Made by a program: the position numbers and the translations under genes. Shown here piece after piece: positions 33,986-41,844 of a stretch of 64,000 nt of DNA (position 1 is the stretch's first letter; each line of letters opens with the position of its first letter). The notes under the pieces are model-generated. The model did not search any database, was not told the DNA's origin, and saw only the letters and a program-made list of their open reading frames with translations. Source of the DNA: Nocardia jinanensis (GTDB taxonomy: Bacteria; Actinomycetota; Actinomycetes; Mycobacteriales; Mycobacteriaceae); contig NZ_BMMH01000008.1 in assembly GCF_014645735.1 (NCBI RefSeq), positions 209,115-273,114 on the forward strand, written 5' to 3'.

Positions 33986-34315
33986 TTACTCCGGCACCTC
34001 GAGCACGCCCTCGTCGACGGCCCATTTGATGGTCTTCTGCAAGCGTTCGCAGGTTTCCGGCCGGCCGGGCCCGTACCCCTTGGCACTCAGTTCGGCGAAA
34101 ACCGGGCAGTGAGTGGCCGGGTTCTCGGTCCACTGCACCGAGGTCTGCCGGGAGCTGCTCTTGCGGACCCGCACCTCGGTATGGCAGGCCTGACACCGCA
34201 GCGGTGTCAGGCCGTCCTCCAGATATCGTTCCTGGTCCACGACCGTCTGGGCCCGCACCTCGGCCCGCCGGGCGGGCTGGTCGGCGAAGTCGGGTGCTTT
34301 CGCCCAGCTGGTCAT
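33986..34315 (-). CDS. conserved small protein downstream of kshA
   Basis: A 109-residue soluble protein with a CxxC pair (RCQACHTEV) and two further Cys (HCPVF, ETCERL), suggesting a metal or Fe-S knuckle. Its ATG lies one base past the kshA stop (TGATATG), so it is almost certainly co-translated with the oxygenase. Charged N-terminus, no signal peptide. I recognise no named family; a role in KshA assembly or electron transfer is only a guess from position. Confidence 0.7.
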   Translation of the reverse strand: MTSWAKAPDFADQPARRAEVRAQTVVDQERYLEDGLTPLRCQACHTEVRVRKSSSRQTSVQWTENPATHCPVFAELSAKGYGPGRPETCERLQKTIKWAVDEGVLEVPE

Positions 34316-34316
34316 A

Positions 34317-35600
34317 TCAGACTCCCGCCTCCGCTTGGTCGGCGTTCGCTTCTTGTTCGCGTTTGCGCCGCAGGTTCTCTTCGACCTCGGCCTCCCAGGC
34401 CTCGTTGGCCTTGGTGGTGTCGACCTCGAATTCGAACCGCTGGGTCATCTTCTCGGTGACGTCGGCGATATCGACGTAGAACTGGTCGTACCAGCGCCGC
34501 AGCTGGTAGACCGGGCCGTCCTCCTCGCAGAGCAGCGGATTCTCGACCTTGGACTTGTGCTTCCAGATCTCCACGTCCTGCAGGAACCCGTCGCCGAAGA
34601 AATCGGCCATGGTCCGCGCGAGGTTCTGCGCTGTCACGTCGTCGAGGCCCTTGGGCTTCTCGACGGTCAGACCCCACTGCAGCATGAACGAATCCTGCGA
34701 CACCGGATAGTGGCAGTTGATCAGCTGGACCTTGATCTCGTAGCCGCCGTAGCTGTTGATCAGCGGATTGATCATGTAGGAGGGTCCGAAGTAGGACGCC
34801 TCCGATTTCAACAGCTGCTCACCGGCGTACTTGGCCCCCGCACCGACATCCGGGCGCCCCTTGGTCTCCAGGAACTGAGTGGCCACATGCCCCTCGAAGA
34901 CGTTCTTGAAGTAGGTGGGGAAGGCGAAGTGGATGTAGAAGAAATGGGCCATATCGACCACGTTGTCGATGATCTCGCGGCAGTTCGCGCCCTCGATCAG
35001 CAAATTGTTCCAGGTCCACTGGGTCCAGCCGCTGTCGAGTTCCTCGACCGGGTTGCCGTCGGCATCGGTGTAGGGGCCCTCGATATGCGGGATGGTGACC
35101 TCGGGCGGGGGTTCGTTGCCCTCGTGGTCGTGCCAGACGAAGAACTGACCGTTACGTTCGAGGGTGGTCCACCGCCGCGTCCGAGCCAGCGGCGGTACCC
35201 GCCGGGCGTAGGGAATCGAGGTGCACTTACCGTTGGCCCCCCAGCGCCAGTCGTGGAACGGGCAGGCGATATCGTCGCCCTTCACCTCACCCATGCTGAG
35301 GTCGCCGCCCATATGGCGGCAGTACGCGTCGAGTACGTGCAACTGGTCGGCACTGTCGGCCCACACCACCAGTTTGGTTCCGAACGCCTGCACCGAATGC
35401 GGTTTGCCGTCACGGAAATTCTGCGCCAGTCCCAGGCAATGCCATCCGCGCGCGTAGCGGGTGGGGGCCGAACCGACGTCGAGCTCCCGCACCCTCGAAC
35501 CGCCGCGCTGCGCCGAATCGGCCGCCACGCGGATCCCTCCATGGTTACGCACGCTGCCGCCTCCGGGCCCATCGCTCGACGACGGGGGGGTTACTGCCAT
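34317..35600 (-). CDS. kshA: KshA, 3-ketosteroid 9-alpha-hydroxylase oxygenase
   Basis: A Rieske non-haem iron oxygenase of 427 residues. The [2Fe-2S] ligands are Cys94, His96, Cys113 and His116 (AYCRHMGG, CPFHDW). The mononuclear iron site lies in NVVDMAHFFYIHF. KshA 9-alpha-hydroxylates 1,4-androstadienedione so that, with KstD, ring B opens. An Arg/Ser-rich extension of about 35 residues precedes the catalytic part. ATG 35600 follows AGGAGGAGG. The reductase KshB is not in this window. A perfect KstR box lies upstream. Confidence 0.95.
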   Translation of the reverse strand: MAVTPPSSSDGPGGGSVRNHGGIRVAADSAQRGGSRVRELDVGSAPTRYARGWHCLGLAQNFRDGKPHSVQAFGTKLVVWADSADQLHVLDAYCRHMGGDLSMGEVKGDDIACPFHDWRWGANGKCTSIPYARRVPPLARTRRWTTLERNGQFFVWHDHEGNEPPPEVTIPHIEGPYTDADGNPVEELDSGWTQWTWNNLLIEGANCREIIDNVVDMAHFFYIHFAFPTYFKNVFEGHVATQFLETKGRPDVGAGAKYAGEQLLKSEASYFGPSYMINPLINSYGGYEIKVQLINCHYPVSQDSFMLQWGLTVEKPKGLDDVTAQNLARTMADFFGDGFLQDVEIWKHKSKVENPLLCEEDGPVYQLRRWYDQFYVDIADVTEKMTQRFEFEVDTTKANEAWEAEVEENLRRKREQEANADQAEAGV

Positions 35601-35623
35601 CGCAATTCCTCCTCCTGCTGTAC

Positions 35624-35637
35624 TAGAACACGTTACA
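35624..35637. promoter_or_regulatory. KstR-type operator for kshA
   Basis: TAGAACACGTTACA fits TnnAACnnGTTnnA at every fixed position, 23 bp upstream of the kshA start. Confidence 0.82.
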
Positions 35638-35726
35638 AAACTGACGTCCCGAACGCCAGCGATTCGCGCCACATCCAGCACATGTCGCATATTCGCACCA
35701 CGCAGGCACCGGTTCTCGACATGAAC

Positions 35727-35740
35727 AAGAACCTGTTCTA
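35727..35740. promoter_or_regulatory. KstR-type operator for hsaADCB
   Basis: AAGAACCTGTTCTA fits the KstR consensus except for the first base (A for T). It is also a near-perfect palindrome, AGAACCTGTTCT. It lies 74 bp before the hsaA start, on the hsa side of the divergent region. Confidence 0.75.
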
Positions 35741-35814
35741 GTCTCAGAAGTAATTTCTGCGGTGAGCAGATGACTACCGGTTAGCAAAACGACCAGGCAG
35801 GAGCAGGGCCGGAG

Positions 35815-36978
35815 ATGACGCGACAAGTGACGATGCGGGTCGAAGCGCTATTGCCCACACTGCGCGCCCGCGCGCAAGAGGCGGAAGATCTTCGGCAGAT
35901 CCCCGAGGAATCCATCAAGGACCTGCAGGAAGCCGGCTTCTTCCGGCTGCTGCAACCCAAGCAGTGGGGTGGGCACGCAGCGGACCCGGTCGTCTTCTAC
36001 GACACGGTCCGCAAGATCGCCAGCGCCTGCGGCTCCACCGGCTGGGTCGCCGGGATCATCGGCGTACACAACTGGCATCTGGCACTGTTCGGCCAGGACG
36101 CGCAGGAAGAGGTGTGGGGCGAGAACACCGATGTGCGGATTTCTTCGTCCTACGCGCCGATGGGCGCCGGCACCGTGGTCGACGGCGGCTACCGGGTCAG
36201 CGGCTCGTGGGCGTGGTCCTCGGGTTCCGGCCACGCCGACTGGACCTTCGTCGGCGGACCGGTGATCAAGAACGGCAAGCCGGTGGATTTCGGCAGCTTC
36301 CTGATCCCGCGCTCGGAGTACGAGATCGATGACGTCTGGAACGTGGTGGGCCTGCGCGGAACCGGTTCGAACACCCTCGTGGTGAAGGACGTTTTCGTCC
36401 CCACGCACCGGTTCCTCAGCTACAAGACCATGAACGATCTGAAATCGCCCGGTCTGGAACGCAATACCGATCCGGTCTACAAGATGCCGTGGGGAACCAT
36501 CCACCCCACCACCATCTCCGCGCCGATCGTCGGTATGGCCTACGGCGCCTATGAGGCTCATGTCGAGCACCAGGGCAAACGGTTGCGCGCGGCCTACGCC
36601 GGCGAGAAGGCCAAAGAGGATCCGTTCACCAAGGTCCGGATCGCCGAGGCATCCAGCGATATCGACGCCGCCTGGCGCCAGCTCGCCGGCAATGTCGCCG
36701 ACGAATACGCGCTGCTGCTCGAAGGTAAGGAGATCCCGTTCGACCTGCGCGTGCGCGCCCGGCGTGACCAGGTCCGCGCGACCGGCCGGGCTATCGCCTC
36801 GATCGACAAACTCTTCGAGAGCTCCGGTGCCACGGCCCTGGTCAACGGCACCCCGCTACAGCGGTTCTGGCGCGACGCGCACGCCGGCCGCGTGCACGCC
36901 TCCAACGATCCCGAGCGGGCCTACGTCATGTACGGCACGCACGAGTTCGGGCTCCCGGTTTCCGACGGGATGGTGTGA
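35815..36978 (+). CDS. hsaA: HsaA, 3-HSA 4-hydroxylase oxygenase component
   Basis: A 387-residue flavin-dependent monooxygenase of the acyl-CoA-dehydrogenase fold. RLLQPKQWGGH, ACGSTGWVAGIIGVHNWHLALF, ISSSYAPMGAGTVVDGGY and WRDAHAGRVHASNDP are HsaA-typical (Rv3570c). It hydroxylates the phenolic ring A of 3-HSA to the catechol, using reduced FMN supplied by HsaB. It ends on a GTGATG junction with hsaD. A second ATG at 35833 is possible; 35815 has GGAG directly before it. Confidence 0.95.
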   Translation: MTRQVTMRVEALLPTLRARAQEAEDLRQIPEESIKDLQEAGFFRLLQPKQWGGHAADPVVFYDTVRKIASACGSTGWVAGIIGVHNWHLALFGQDAQEEVWGENTDVRISSSYAPMGAGTVVDGGYRVSGSWAWSSGSGHADWTFVGGPVIKNGKPVDFGSFLIPRSEYEIDDVWNVVGLRGTGSNTLVVKDVFVPTHRFLSYKTMNDLKSPGLERNTDPVYKMPWGTIHPTTISAPIVGMAYGAYEAHVEHQGKRLRAAYAGEKAKEDPFTKVRIAEASSDIDAAWRQLAGNVADEYALLLEGKEIPFDLRVRARRDQVRATGRAIASIDKLFESSGATALVNGTPLQRFWRDAHAGRVHASNDPERAYVMYGTHEFGLPVSDGMV

Positions 36979-37856
36979 TGACCTCGACCGCCGAACTCAC
37001 CTACGAGTCCACTTCGCGGTTCGCGCAGGTTCGTCCGGATCTGAAACTGCACTATCACGAGGCCGGGGCCGGTAACGTTCCCACCATCGTGCTGCTGCAC
37101 GGCGGCGGCCCGGGCGCTTCGTCGTGGTCGAACTTCTCCCGCAATATCCCGGTGCTGGCCCGCGACTTCCATGTGATCGCGGTCGACCAGCCCGGGTACG
37201 GGCAGTCCGACAAACCGACCGAGCATCCGCAGTACTTCGTGCACAGTTCCGCGGCGCTGAAAGATCTCCTCGACACCCTGGAGATCACCGACCGCGTCCA
37301 CCTGCTGGGCAACTCGCTCGGCGGCGGCGCGGCGGTACGGTTCGCGCTCGACTACCCCGATCGCGCCGGAAAACTGATCCTGATGGGTCCGGGCGGGCTG
37401 AGCACCAACCTCTTCGCCGCCGACCCCACCGAGGGCGTCAAACTGCTGGGCAAGTTCAATGTCGAACCGACCCGGGAGAATCTCGAGGCGTTCCTGCGGA
37501 TCATGGTGTTCGACCAGTCCCTGGTCACCGCGGAACTGATCGACGAGCGGTTCGCCTCCGCGAGCACCCCCGAGGCGCTCGCCGCCACCCGCGCCATGGG
37601 TAAATCCTTCGCGAGCGCCGATTTCGAGAAGGGCATGCTCTGGCGGGACGCGTACAGACTGCGGCAGCCGGTACTGCTGATCTGGGGCCGCGAGGACCGG
37701 GTGAACCCGCTCGACGGCGCCCTGGTGGCACTCAAGAGTATTCCCCGCGCCCAGCTGCACGTCTTCGGCGGCTGTGGCCACTGGGCGCAGCTGGAGAAGT
37801 TCGCCGAGTTCAACCGGCTGGCCACCGATTTCCTGCTCGGCGTCAAGGAGAAATGA
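36978..37856 (+). CDS. hsaD: HsaD, meta-cleavage product hydrolase (4,9-DSHA hydrolase)
   Basis: A 292-residue alpha/beta hydrolase. The catalytic triad is visible as Ser113 (GNSLGG), Asp240 (GREDRVNP) and His268 (GGCGHWAQ). HGGGPGASSWSNF is the oxyanion loop. It cleaves the C-C bond of 4,9-DSHA to HIP and a dienoic acid. ATG 36978 overlaps the hsaA stop by one base. Confidence 0.95.
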   Translation: MTSTAELTYESTSRFAQVRPDLKLHYHEAGAGNVPTIVLLHGGGPGASSWSNFSRNIPVLARDFHVIAVDQPGYGQSDKPTEHPQYFVHSSAALKDLLDTLEITDRVHLLGNSLGGGAAVRFALDYPDRAGKLILMGPGGLSTNLFAADPTEGVKLLGKFNVEPTRENLEAFLRIMVFDQSLVTAELIDERFASASTPEALAATRAMGKSFASADFEKGMLWRDAYRLRQPVLLIWGREDRVNPLDGALVALKSIPRAQLHVFGGCGHWAQLEKFAEFNRLATDFLLGVKEK

Positions 37857-37858
37857 CA

Positions 37859-38758
37859 ATGAGTATCAAGGCACTCGGGTACATGCGTATCGAGGCCACC
37901 GATATGGCGGCCTGGCGCGAGTACGGCTTGAAGGTGCTCGGGATGATGGAGGGTGACGGAGCGAATCCCGACGCGCTCTACCTGCGCATGGACGATTTCG
38001 CCGCCCGTCTGGTGATCGAGCCCGGAGAGAAGGACCGGTTGCTGGTCTCGGGCTGGGAGGTCACCGACGGCCCCGCGCTACAACGCCTCCGGGAGACGCT
38101 GGACAAGAACGGCGTCGCGTTCGAGGAGGGCACCAAGGAGGAGCTCACCGAGCGCCGGGTCGAGGGACTGATCCGGTTCTCCGATCCCTCCGACAACACC
38201 CTCGAGGCGTTCTACGGCGCCCAGTACCTCGGTCGCCGGTTCGTCAGCCCCTACGGCCACAAATTCGTCACCGCCGAGCAGGGGCTGGGGCATGTCGTCC
38301 TGACCTGTAACGACGATGCCGCGGCGCAGACGTTCTACCAGGACGTACTCGGATTCCGGCTGCGCGACTCCATGCGGTTGCCACCGCAGATAGTCGGCCG
38401 CCCGGCCGACGGCGATCCGGCCTGGCTGCGGTTCTACGGCTGCAACCCGCGCCACCACGCGCTGGCCTTCCTACCGCTTCCCAACCCGACCGGCATCGTC
38501 CACCTCATGGTCGAGGTGGAGAACTCCGACGATGTCGGCCTGTGCCTGGATCGCGCCCTGCGCAAGAAGGTGAAGATGTCGGCCACGCTGGGCCGGCACA
38601 TCAACGACAAGATGCTGTCGTTCTACATGAAGACTCCGGGCGGATTCGATATCGAATTCGGCTGTGAGGGACTGGAAGTCGACGACCACAGCTGGACCGC
38701 CCGGGAATCCACCGCGGTGAGCCTGTGGGGCCACGATTTCTCGGTGGGTTTCAAGTGA
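37859..38758 (+). CDS. hsaC: HsaC, extradiol ring-cleavage dioxygenase
   Basis: A type I two-domain extradiol dioxygenase of 299 residues. Fe(II) ligands are His145 (GLGHVVL), His215 (GIVHLMVE) and Glu266 (GFDIEFG), as established for HsaC. It cleaves the catechol 3,4-DHSA at ring A. The ATG at 37859 is chosen over 37853 because AAGGAG lies 8 nt upstream of it but only 2 nt before the other. A 16-bp hairpin begins 6 nt after the stop. Confidence 0.95.
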   Translation: MSIKALGYMRIEATDMAAWREYGLKVLGMMEGDGANPDALYLRMDDFAARLVIEPGEKDRLLVSGWEVTDGPALQRLRETLDKNGVAFEEGTKEELTERRVEGLIRFSDPSDNTLEAFYGAQYLGRRFVSPYGHKFVTAEQGLGHVVLTCNDDAAAQTFYQDVLGFRLRDSMRLPPQIVGRPADGDPAWLRFYGCNPRHHALAFLPLPNPTGIVHLMVEVENSDDVGLCLDRALRKKVKMSATLGRHINDKMLSFYMKTPGGFDIEFGCEGLEVDDHSWTARESTAVSLWGHDFSVGFK

Positions 38759-38764
38759 TCTCCG

Positions 38765-38799
38765 GCCGGGCCCGGTGCGATACTCGCACCGGGCCCGGC
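38765..38799 (+). terminator. strong hairpin between hsaC and hsaB
   Basis: GCCGGGCCCGGTGCGA and TCGCACCGGGCCCGGC form a perfect 16-bp stem with a 3-base loop. A second smaller repeat (CCGGCGG/CCGCCGG) follows. It may end part of the transcription, protect the upstream mRNA, or both; no U-tract follows. Confidence 0.75.
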
Positions 38800-38850
38800 T
38801 GAATCCGGCGGTCCGTCCGCCGGCAGCTCCAGGAACGAGGCGAGGACGGT

Positions 38851-39474
38851 ATGAACGTGACGGCACCAGCGGATCCGGCGGACAGCACGGGCGAAGCGGC
38901 CGCGGACCAGACCCCCATCGATCCCCGGCAGTTCCGCAATATCCTCGGGCAGTTCTGCACCGGTATCACGGTGATCACCACGGTCACCGACGGCGATGTG
39001 CCCATCGGTTTCGCCTGCCAGTCCTTCGCCGCGCTCTCCCTGGAACCGCCCCTGGTGCTGTTCTGTCCGACCAAAGGTTCCCGCTCGTGGGCCGCGATCG
39101 AGGCCAACGGCCGTTTCTGCGTGAATGTACTGGCCGAGGAGCAGCAGCCGGTCTGCGCGAAATTCGGCTCCCGCGAACCGGACAAGTTCGGCGGAACCGA
39201 TTGGCACACCTCCGAACTGGGCCTGCCCCGGCTCGACAACTCGCTGGCCACCATCGAATGCCGGGTGGACAGCGTGGTCGACGGCGGCGACCATTTCATC
39301 GTGATCGGCCGTGTCCTGGCCATGTCGGAAACCCCCGCGACCTCGAACGGCCGCCCGCTGCTGTTCTACCGGGGCCAGTACACCGCCATCGAGCCGGACA
39401 AGACCACCCCGGCCCCCTGGCGCGCCGACCTGGACCATTTCCTCACCACGACGACCCTGGACACCTGGCTATAG
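38851..39474 (+). CDS. hsaB: HsaB, flavin reductase of the 3-HSA hydroxylase
   Basis: A 207-residue flavin reductase (split barrel): FRNILGQFCTGITVITT, GFACQSFAALSLEPPLVLFCP, NGRFCVNVLAEEQ and GDHFIVIGRV. It reduces FMN with NADH for HsaA. The N-terminus is about 20 residues longer than the mycobacterial protein and Ala/Asp-rich. Gene order hsaA-D-C-B is standard, but here a 92-bp gap with a hairpin separates hsaB from hsaC. Confidence 0.93.
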   Translation: MNVTAPADPADSTGEAAADQTPIDPRQFRNILGQFCTGITVITTVTDGDVPIGFACQSFAALSLEPPLVLFCPTKGSRSWAAIEANGRFCVNVLAEEQQPVCAKFGSREPDKFGGTDWHTSELGLPRLDNSLATIECRVDSVVDGGDHFIVIGRVLAMSETPATSNGRPLLFYRGQYTAIEPDKTTPAPWRADLDHFLTTTTLDTWL

Positions 39475-39490
39475 CGCCGCACGTCGCGGT

Positions 39491-39520
39491 TGATATCAAA
39501 ATCTGCCAAGTGCGATATCA
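39491..39520. promoter_or_regulatory. VapB-type operator
   Basis: TGATATC (39491-39497) and GATATCA (39514-39520) are perfect inverted copies 16 bp apart, about 35 bp before vapB. The left one also forms the palindrome TTGATATCAA. Typical of autorepression by a VapBC complex. Confidence 0.7.
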
Positions 39521-39555
39521 TCAGGGTGGCTCTGGCTACCCGGAGGTGATGCGCC

Positions 39556-39768
39556 ATGGCACGAACCGTTATCGACGTCGACGATGAGAAATTGGCCGCT
39601 GCGGCCGAAATCTTCGGCACGACGACCAAGGTCGCGACGGTCAACGCAGCCCTCGAGGACGCGATCAAGCGCCGTCGGCGGCAGTCCTTTCTCGACTGGA
39701 TCGGCGAGGGCGGCCTTCCCGACCTAACCGGCCCCGTCGATCCCCCGGCCGATCATGGTGCGGCCTGA
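39556..39768 (+). CDS. vapB: VapB-family antitoxin
   Basis: A 70-residue protein starting MARTVIDVDDEKLAAAAEIF, a VapB (DUF2191) ribbon-helix-helix-like N-terminus, with a C-terminal tail (FLDWIGEGGLPDL) that binds the toxin. GGAGGTG precedes the ATG. It neutralises VapC and, with it, represses the operon. Confidence 0.85.
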   Translation: MARTVIDVDDEKLAAAAEIFGTTTKVATVNAALEDAIKRRRRQSFLDWIGEGGLPDLTGPVDPPADHGAA

Positions 39769-39770
39769 AG

Positions 39771-40187
39771 GTGCCCGCCCGATACCTCATCGACAAGTCC
39801 GCGTTCGCTCGTTATCCGAAGCCTGCCGTCCGTGCCGTCATAGATCCGCTCCACAACGCGGGTCTCCTGGCTGTCTGCGGGGCGGTGGAGCTGGAGATCC
39901 TGCATTCGGCCAGGTCGAAGGCCGACGCCCAGCGTATTCGCGAGGAACTACGAGGTTTCGACTGGTTACCGACCCCGGACGAGACCTGGGACCGGGCCGC
40001 GGAGGTGCAGAGCCTCCTGACAGAACGCGGGAATTGGCGCGCACTTTCCGTCGCCGACCTCATCATTGCGGCTGTCGCCGAACGTCAGGGCGCCACCGTG
40101 CTGCACTACGACGGCGACTACGACATGATCGCCGTGGTCACCGGGCAGCCGACTCTATGGGTAGTCCCGGCCGGAACAGCAGACTGA
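39771..40187 (+). CDS. vapC: VapC-family PIN-domain ribonuclease toxin
   Basis: A 138-residue PIN-domain protein. Acidic active-site residues sit in YLIDKSAFARY, the ELEIL segment, ALSVADLIIAAVAE and HYDGDYDMIA. VapC toxins cut tRNA or rRNA. It starts at GTG 2 bp after the vapB stop. The toxin fragment at 51701 shares the LHYD-D block, so at least two vapC alleles have existed in this region. Confidence 0.88.
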   Translation: MPARYLIDKSAFARYPKPAVRAVIDPLHNAGLLAVCGAVELEILHSARSKADAQRIREELRGFDWLPTPDETWDRAAEVQSLLTERGNWRALSVADLIIAAVAERQGATVLHYDGDYDMIAVVTGQPTLWVVPAGTAD

Positions 40188-40201
40188 GAACAGCAGACTG
40201 A
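40175..40201. repeat. tandem 13-bp direct repeat across the vapC stop
   Basis: AACAGCAGACTGA occurs twice, separated by one G. The first copy carries the stop codon. Small, but a sign of slippage. Confidence 0.8.
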
Positions 40202-40295
40202 TCGGCGCTGATACGCGTAGATCCCGGCCCGGAGCACTGGGCAAGGTGCAGAAGTTCGGGGCGGTTCGCCAGAGCCCATTGGTGAACGCCATAGC

Positions 40296-40327
40296 CGGGT
40301 CCTGCCGGTGACCACCGACAGGACCCG
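40296..40327. terminator. terminator between vapC and the IRED-like gene
   Basis: CGGGTCCTG and CAGGACCCG pair as a 9-bp stem, with inner CGGTG/CCG pairing, between two convergent genes. The remaining bases at 40188-40417 show no recognisable gene. Confidence 0.65.
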
Positions 40328-40417
40328 TCGAACGCGGTCCTGATCGCCACCATGCCGGTGAACGGGCTCGGACACCTGAATTCGTGAACAAGCGGGCCGC
40401 ACACCGGCGCAGTGTAG

Positions 40418-41299
40418 CTACCTGCGGTTTCCCGCGAGTTCCTCGGTGATCCTCTCCAATCCCTCTCCGGCCCGGCCGTCGGCGATCTGCCGGTCGATGA
40501 GGTTCTTGACGGGGCCGATCACGTCCAGTGCGACCCCCGCGTCGCGACTGGCGCGCACGATCGCGTCGAACGCGGGTTTGTGGAAACGCGCGGGCTGGAT
40601 CTCGTCGGCATAGTCGCCGCTGTCGATCACCGCGGCGTAGGCGGGCAGCAGCTCGGCCATGGCGGTGATGTAAGCGGCCGCACGTCGCGCGAAGGACGCG
40701 GCGGTCACACCGGCCGTGCGCACCATGGCGGTGCCGTGGAAGAACCCGGCGAACATCGAGTACATCCCGGCGAGCAGCGCGAAATCGTACAGCGCCGCGG
40801 TACCCGTGTCGGCGCCGAAATAATCCGCGGAACCCAGCTTTTCGAGGTCCGGCCGGAATCGGTCGAATACCTCTCCCGTCCCGCTGTAGAGGATCGAGGC
40901 GCCCGGACCGCCGATCATCGGCGGAACCGCCATGATGCCACCGTCCAGGAAGGCGATATCCCGCGCGGCGGCCCATTCACCGAGTTCCCGTGATTCCTCG
41001 GGCGTGGTGCTGGTGAGGTCGATCAGCGCCTTGCCGCGCAGTCGCTCGGCGATCGGATCCAGTACCGCGTGGACGGATGCGTGATCGCTCAGTACCGTGA
41101 TCACCAGGTCGGCGCCGACGGTCGCCGCGGCCGGATCGGCGGCAGGCACCGCGCCCAGCCCGACGAGTTCGGTGTCCTTTCCGGAGGTGCGGTTCCACAC
41201 GGTGGTGTGGTTGCCGCTCTTCACGAAAGCGGCGGCGATGGCACGGCCCATCGGTCCGAGGCCGAGTACCGTCACCGCTGCCTGTTCGTTTGCGGTCAT
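40418..41299 (-). CDS. imine-reductase-like NAD(P)-dependent oxidoreductase
   Basis: A 293-residue protein of the 6PGDH / beta-hydroxyacid dehydrogenase superfamily. The Rossmann motif is GLGPMGRAIAAAFVKSGN followed by WNRTSGK; GGIMAVPPMIGGPG and ILYSGTG follow. These are the signature blocks of imine reductases, and YDFALLAGMYSMFAGF is the helix that carries the catalytic Asp or Tyr. Reduction of a cyclic imine with NADPH is the family activity; the physiological substrate is unknown. It is divergent from an HxlR gene. Confidence 0.8.
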   Translation of the reverse strand: MTANEQAAVTVLGLGPMGRAIAAAFVKSGNHTTVWNRTSGKDTELVGLGAVPAADPAAATVGADLVITVLSDHASVHAVLDPIAERLRGKALIDLTSTTPEESRELGEWAAARDIAFLDGGIMAVPPMIGGPGASILYSGTGEVFDRFRPDLEKLGSADYFGADTGTAALYDFALLAGMYSMFAGFFHGTAMVRTAGVTAASFARRAAAYITAMAELLPAYAAVIDSGDYADEIQPARFHKPAFDAIVRASRDAGVALDVIGPVKNLIDRQIADGRAGEGLERITEELAGNRR

Positions 41300-41413
41300 A
41301 AGTGTGCCGACTCCCTTGCTGATATGTTGCGGATGCTTCGGTGAACACTGGCTCGGCGCGCCGTGTTCGAGAATCGCCGTCCGCGGGTGTCACGGCAAGT
41401 ACCTACTATTCGG

Positions 41414-41429
41414 TGCGGTAATTACCGCA
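41414..41429. promoter_or_regulatory. perfect palindrome before the HxlR gene
   Basis: TGCGGTAATTACCGCA is an uninterrupted 16-bp palindrome in the 158-bp gap between the IRED-like gene and the HxlR regulator, 29 bp from the latter. It is the likely HxlR operator. Confidence 0.75.
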
Positions 41430-41457
41430 ACGTATGTGAACAGGCAGCGAGGCCGAA

Positions 41458-41844
41458 ATGGGCGCAAAAAGGTTCGGGCCGTACTTCTGCGGAATCGATG
41501 CCGCAATGGATGTGGTCAGCGGCAAATGGAAGGGCCTGATCCTCTGGGAGCTGGAGAATTACGGGGTACGCCGATTCGGTGAACTGCGCCGGGGGCTACC
41601 GGGGGTCTCGGAGAAGATGCTGATCCAGCAGCTGCGCGAACTCGAAGAAGACGGCCTGGTCGACCGGACGGCGCACCCGGAGGTGCCACCCCGGGTGGAG
41701 TACCGGCTCACCGCCCTCGGCCGGTCGCTGAACACCGCGCTGGAACCGCTCGGCGCGTGGGGGCGCGAACGTATCGAGCGCACCGGCGCCGCCCGTATCC
41801 ATCCGCTCAGCGACACCACCGGTCAGGGCGCCGCCGCGAAATAG
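41458..41844 (+). CDS. HxlR-family regulator
   Basis: A 128-residue winged-helix protein: DVVSGKWKGLILWEL, RRFGELRRGLPGVSEKMLIQQLRELEEDGLV and PPRVEYRLTALG are the HxlR signature. The last 25 residues, beyond the dimerisation helix, are divergent. It probably controls the divergent IRED-like gene. Its 3' end overlaps the convergent lipoprotein gene by 22 bp. Confidence 0.85.
   Translation: MGAKRFGPYFCGIDAAMDVVSGKWKGLILWELENYGVRRFGELRRGLPGVSEKMLIQQLRELEEDGLVDRTAHPEVPPRVEYRLTALGRSLNTALEPLGAWGRERIERTGAARIHPLSDTTGQGAAAK

Noticed and set aside
40138..40404. Leftward frame with WALANRPELLHLAQCSG between vapC and the IRED-like gene
   Set aside because: No known domain, no ribosome binding site, and it contains the terminator hairpin; probably chance.
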